Shown here one piece after another: positions 60,517 to 64,000 of a DNA stretch of 64,000 bases (its first letter is position 1; the number at the start of each line of letters is the position of its first letter). This stretch comes from Nostoc sp. FACHB-110 (GTDB taxonomy: Bacteria; Cyanobacteriota; Cyanobacteriia; Cyanobacteriales; Nostocaceae): contig NZ_JACJRU010000030.1 in NCBI RefSeq assembly GCF_014697425.1, forward strand, positions 1-64,000, given 5' to 3'. A model generated the notes under the pieces. That model was not told where the DNA came from and did no database searches. It saw only the letters and a program-made list of their open reading frames with translations. Position numbers and translations under genes: made by a program.

Positions 60517-61636
60517 TCTTTTGTAACTCCTCAAATAGATCCATATAGGTTTGGGCCATTGTTGACCAACTGTGTTGTTGGGCGACAACGCGGGCTGCTT
60601 GACCCATTTGCTGCATCAAGGTGCGATCGCGTACTAAAGAAGACAATGCAGAGGCTAAGGCATCAATATCATCTGAATCTGGTAAAACAATTCCACATTC
60701 GGATGTGACTATCTCTGCCCCTCCGGTGGCTATGGCGGTAATCACAGGCAAACCAGAGGCGAGGGCTTCTAACAAAACCAAGGTGCAAGCTTCATAACGG
60801 GAGGGGAAGACAAATAAATCTACTGCCCGCATGATTTCGGCAATATCACGGCGATAGCCGAGAAAATGTACCCGTTCGCTAATGCCTAAATCGGCGGCTA
60901 ACTGGGGAAAGGGGCTACCATCAGGACTCCCGACCACGGCTAGATGTAAATCAAGTACTTTCACTAAGGCCTGTAAGACGCTATCTAAATTCTTCCTAGG
61001 TGTACGGATGTCTCCGGCAAATAATCCTAAATTTACGTTTTCTGGTAGGTTTAATTTTTGACGAGAAGCGATACCAGGGGTGAACTCTTGCAAATCTACG
61101 CCGTTGATTATGACTCGAATGCGATCGCGTGGTACGCCAATATTAATTAACTCTTGGGCGACTTTCTCGGAGACGGCGACAACCACTTTAGCGCGTTGAA
61201 AAGCTTGTTTTTCCCAACGGGCATTTAAGGCGGTGTATAACCACTGGTAAAAACCGTAAGCATCGCGGCGAATGCGAGAAATATGTACAGGCGATCGCAA
61301 CCAAGAACTATGGACAAAATGTACAGCATTCACATCAGCTGCAACATTTGTAATTGCGCCATTGATTTTTAATAAATCGATTTGCGAGCGATTTTGTTGT
61401 AACCAGGCTGCACTTTTATATGAAAATATAAAATTACGAATAAACTCGCTTGGATAACCATCAACAGAAATTTTAATCCAGTTAACTTTACTGTTTTGCT
61501 CAATTTCTGGGGCTACTTCGCTGGCTAATAATGTTAATTGATGACCACGACGAATTGCTTCTTGAGCAACTTCATAGTTGACTCTTCCTTGACCATCACC
61601 TTTTTTGACTTTGTGCGTAACAATGCAAAGTTTCAT
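60434..61636 (-). CDS. Glycosyltransferase, family 4
   Basis: A 400-aa GT-B transferase: KLCIVTHKVKKGDGQGRVNY at the N-terminus (acceptor domain). In the second domain, NLGLFAGDIRTPRKNLDSVL precedes the donor-binding FVFPSRYEACTLVLLEALAS and the IVTSECGIV loop. The start ATG directly follows the stop of the upstream gene (TAAATG), with AGGAG 12 nt before. The last about 27 codons overlap the next gene; they read like a low-complexity tail (SSHPDLSPSSGS). Confidence 0.88.
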   Translation of the reverse strand: MKLCIVTHKVKKGDGQGRVNYEVAQEAIRRGHQLTLLASEVAPEIEQNSKVNWIKISVDGYPSEFIRNFIFSYKSAAWLQQNRSQIDLLKINGAITNVAADVNAVHFVHSSWLRSPVHISRIRRDAYGFYQWLYTALNARWEKQAFQRAKVVVAVSEKVAQELINIGVPRDRIRVIINGVDLQEFTPGIASRQKLNLPENVNLGLFAGDIRTPRKNLDSVLQALVKVLDLHLAVVGSPDGSPFPQLAADLGISERVHFLGYRRDIAEIMRAVDLFVFPSRYEACTLVLLEALASGLPVITAIATGGAEIVTSECGIVLPDSDDIDALASALSSLVRDRTLMQQMGQAARVVAQQHSWSTMAQTYMDLFEELQKNEEHSSHPDLSPSSGSISLPFGTASAN

Positions 61637-62626
61637 TTATTTTGATACTCCTAGCAATTGATTAGCTAATGGTTGCGGAGTAAAACTGAGTATCAGGGCT
61701 ACTAAAGTTCTGAGATTCAATTTTTGTTTTTTGAATGCTTGCCACAAATAAGAACGGGCTGCTGTTATTTGTTGATTTCGCAGTAATCCAATTCCTAAAG
61801 TTGTATGAGCTTCTAACCATTTAGCTTGGAAATAAGTATGAAATTCTTGTAAACGGCTATCTTCTATGAAGGTTTTATAGCAAAATATTTCGCTTTGAGC
61901 TTTGCGAATTTTGGCATTAGCATTTCTACTGCCACTTAACATTGTGTCAGTTTGTGCGTGGGCGCGATAATAAGTTAATCTTTCGGGATAATAGTAGGCA
62001 CTATAACCAGAAATGCAGCAGAGATAAGTTAAATATAAATCCCACATCCCACCAACTTCTGGAGGAATGCTATCCCAGTCAATTAAACCATTACGAATTA
62101 CACAAGAAGCTGCGGTGGCGATACTTTTATCAATTAAACCAATATTAATAAAAGATTGATGAATACCAGAAACTAAAATATCTCGCTTGAAACCGCGTGT
62201 ATTTTCTTCTGTACCAATCTCGTTAATATTGCCATCATTATCAATGATATATTGGTCGCAAAAAGCTAAAATTAAATCTTGATTAGCTTCTAAAATAGGC
62301 ACAAGTTTTGCTAAAAAATCCTCATGCCATAAATCATCATCGTGCAGGCTGGCAAGATATTTACCACTTGCCATTTTAAAGGTGTGCATTTGATTAGCTA
62401 ACATCCCCACATTTTCAGGATGTCGCCAAAATTTAATGCGTGAATCACCAAAAGATTCGATAATTTGTTGGGGATTTTCAGGACTACAATTATCAGAAAC
62501 GATAATTTCAATATTTTGATAATTTTGCTTAACTGCGCTGGCGATCGCCTGCTTTAAATATTCTGGTCGATTGTAAGTTGGGATAACAACACTAACCAGA
62601 GGTTGCTTTACGTTCTGTTGTAACAT
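61637..62626 (-). CDS. Glycosyltransferase, family 2
   Basis: A 329-aa GT-A enzyme with PLVSVVIPTYNRPEYLKQAI, the DNCS acceptor-side motif and the metal-binding ASLHDDDLW. It is a paralogue of the neighbouring gene (62592-63608), sharing long identical motifs, so the two arose by tandem duplication. Its start overlaps the end of that gene by 35 bp. A TAAATG junction couples it to the next gene downstream. Confidence 0.88.
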   Translation of the reverse strand: MLQQNVKQPLVSVVIPTYNRPEYLKQAIASAVKQNYQNIEIIVSDNCSPENPQQIIESFGDSRIKFWRHPENVGMLANQMHTFKMASGKYLASLHDDDLWHEDFLAKLVPILEANQDLILAFCDQYIIDNDGNINEIGTEENTRGFKRDILVSGIHQSFINIGLIDKSIATAASCVIRNGLIDWDSIPPEVGGMWDLYLTYLCCISGYSAYYYPERLTYYRAHAQTDTMLSGSRNANAKIRKAQSEIFCYKTFIEDSRLQEFHTYFQAKWLEAHTTLGIGLLRNQQITAARSYLWQAFKKQKLNLRTLVALILSFTPQPLANQLLGVSK

Positions 62627-63608
62627 ATCCCTTCACACTGATAAATTTATGGCTAAATAAGCTTTGGATAAAACTGAATAATAATGCGGCGATCGCTCTG
62701 ATACTCAGCCTTTTGTTTTGCAAGACATACCAAAAATGATGGCGTGCTAATTCTGGTTGTCCAGCTTTTAATAAATTCATACCTAAATATTGGTTAGCTT
62801 CGATTAATCTCTGCTGGAAAAATGGATGTAAATCTTTTAATCTGACATCTTGAATAAACTGTTCGTAACAGAAAATATGATTTTTAGCTTTACGGATATT
62901 AATTTGAGCATTATCTGTTAATGTATCTGTTAGCTCATGTTCGCGGTAGCGAGTGAGTTTCTCTGGAGTATAATAAGCTCCTAAACCAGAGCGAGAACAG
63001 AGATAATTGATATACAAATCGTAGAAGCCACCAACCTCTAGAGGAAATGCTGTCCAATCTACCACATCTTTACGAATAACAGCAGCATTAGCAGTAGCTA
63101 CAGACATATTTTCTATAGCAATTTGATAAAAAGGCTGATAAATTCCTGCTTTTAGATTAGCTCGTTTCCATGTTTCAGAACACTCTTGAGTCAGTTTATC
63201 ATCTATTTTTCCATCAGCTTTAATCACGTAATGATCGCAAAAAGCTAAAGCCAAATCAGAATTAGCTTCAAGATGTGGAACAAGCTTGGCTAAAAAATCA
63301 GGTTCCCACATATCATCATCATGAAGGCTAGCAATATATTTACCTCTAGCTATGACAAAACCGTTGATAATATTAGCAACCATACCGATGTTTTGTGAAT
63401 TGCGGCAAAACCGAATTCGCTCATCTTGAAAAGCTTCGACTATTGGTTGAGGACTAACATCACTACAATTATCACAAACAATAATTTCAATATTATTAAA
63501 TGTCTGGTTAACAGCACTGGCGATCGCCTGCTTTAAATACTCTGGGCGATTGTAAGTAGGGATAACAACACTAACTAATGGTTCTGGTAATTCAATATTG
63601 CTCGACAT
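62592..63608 (-). CDS. Glycosyltransferase, family 2
   Basis: A 338-aa GT-A enzyme with the same N-terminal VVIPTYNRPEYLKQAIAS block and ASLHDDDMWEPDFLAKLVP metal site as its downstream paralogue. The C-terminal region is helical (LFSFIQSLFSHKF). The start is ATG 63608. There are about 218 bp to the next upstream gene, so a promoter for this part of the cluster may lie at 63609-63788. Confidence 0.88.
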   Translation of the reverse strand: MSSNIELPEPLVSVVIPTYNRPEYLKQAIASAVNQTFNNIEIIVCDNCSDVSPQPIVEAFQDERIRFCRNSQNIGMVANIINGFVIARGKYIASLHDDDMWEPDFLAKLVPHLEANSDLALAFCDHYVIKADGKIDDKLTQECSETWKRANLKAGIYQPFYQIAIENMSVATANAAVIRKDVVDWTAFPLEVGGFYDLYINYLCSRSGLGAYYTPEKLTRYREHELTDTLTDNAQINIRKAKNHIFCYEQFIQDVRLKDLHPFFQQRLIEANQYLGMNLLKAGQPELARHHFWYVLQNKRLSIRAIAALLFSFIQSLFSHKFISVKGYVTTERKATSG

Positions 63609-63788
63609 ACAATTAAATCGTTATATTTAATCAATTTATATGTAGACTAAACATCCCTAATTAAAGCGTTTCTCAGTGTGGTGTAGTACACCTTTCAAGG
63701 AGTAGAGAGACTAGAGACTAAATGTACCTCATGCATATAAAAAATGCTGTAATTCCTAAAAATCCCCTTGATAATTTCTTAATTTCAT

Positions 63789-63830
63789 ACTTCACACTTC
63801 ACACTTCACACTTCACACTTCACACTTCAT
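63789..63830. repeat. ACTTCAC heptanucleotide array
   Basis: Six 7-bp units (five ACTTCAC and a final ACTTCAT). The last unit runs into the stop codon of the partial glycosyltransferase gene. Confidence 0.92.
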
Positions 63831-64000
63831 CGCCTATGAAATTCAGCAATAGTTTTGGCATAAACTTCAGTCAAACGCTGAACATGAACATCAATAGAAA
63901 ATTCTTCTTGATACCAAGCTTGGCCTTTTTCACCCATTAATCTGGCTTTGGCATAATTTGTTGCCAATTCATTAATTGCCGCAGCTAACTGTGCAACATT
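63827..64000 (-). CDS. Partial glycosyltransferase (C-terminal end)
   Basis: An open minus-strand frame of 57 codons plus stop, entering from beyond the window. It reads LAAAINELATNYAKARLMGE, then GQAWYQEEFSIDVHVQRLTE and ends IAEFHRR. This layout, a helix then KARLMGEKG then a helix, is typical of the last helices of family 4 glycosyltransferases. It fits the exopolysaccharide cluster. Only the end is seen, so the family call is tentative. Confidence 0.7.
   Translation of the reverse strand, partial: NVAQLAAAINELATNYAKARLMGEKGQAWYQEEFSIDVHVQRLTEVYAKTIAEFHRR

Noticed and set aside
60517..60588. N-terminal extension of the family 2 transferase
   Set aside because: The fold begins at MKNTVLIPTYRR with a well-placed GAGGAG upstream; the extension adds residues unlike the family and enlarges the overlap.
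63722..63940. 72-aa open frame
   Set aside because: Runs through the ACTTCAC heptamer array (giving repeated TLHTSHF) and antisense to the partial glycosyltransferase.
1..64000. tRNA, rRNA or other known structured RNA genes
   Set aside because: Scanning by eye for GTTCRA T-loops and conserved rRNA or tmRNA segments found none; a covariance search would be needed to exclude small RNAs.

Overview
The window looks like chromosome from a filamentous, probably nitrogen-fixing cyanobacterium of the Nostocales (Nostoc/Anabaena type). The palindrome GCGATCGC (HIP1) recurs throughout. Oxygenic-photosynthesis genes are present (petG, cytochrome cM, an NDH-1 maturation factor of CRR6 type, pxcA), as is a homocitrate synthase gene (nifV). 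Intergenic spaces are full of heptanucleotide tandem repeats (STRR type), small palindromes and MITE-like elements, as expected in this order. No rRNA, tRNA or CRISPR array was seen.

Layout. 1-7.6 kb: glyQ, a DUF4079 membrane protein, a ComEC-like protein with a degenerate C-terminal domain, a ROK sugar kinase and an ABC exporter. 7.6-15.1 kb: a likely accessory block with two tiny overlapping genes (+ strand), then a two-gene minus-strand operon of a 432-aa P-loop ATPase followed by a 1910-aa NACHT/TPR protein. The TPR part of the latter is an almost perfect array of eight 240-bp repeats. This pair is my best candidate for a poorly described system, probably of the STAND/NLR-like conflict or signalling type. 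15.4-31.4 kb: mostly housekeeping and conserved genes (PPIase, cytM/petG divergent pair, rsmD, hisH, a pyroglutamyl-peptidase-like protein, DUF3370, Uma2, histidine phosphatase + GNAT, MFS, ilvB with an added zinc ribbon, a TerB-like acidic protein), with repeats between them.

31.5-40.5 kb: CRR6-type factor, rdgB, a phosphohexomutase, a UbiB-type kinase, nifV, a PsiE-like protein, a MITE and a GDSL hydrolase. 40.6-46.8 kb: a 1795-aa fusion of Ser/Thr kinase, AAA ATPase, GAF and histidine kinase, then a polysaccharide deacetylase. 46.9-53.4 kb: an XRE regulator, an orphan PIN protein, mltA, pxcA and an SF1-helicase-like protein carrying two in-frame insertions of intergenic repeat sequence. 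53.6-56.4 kb: a 940-aa protein with PPC-like domains and RTX repeats. 56.9-64.0 kb: a minus-strand exopolysaccharide cluster of tightly packed or overlapping glycosyltransferases plus a Wzy/O-antigen-ligase-like membrane protein, which continues past the window end.

Several reported starts are shorter than the longest open frame, because the longer frames run into terminators, divergent genes or rare start codons. These choices are explained in each entry.
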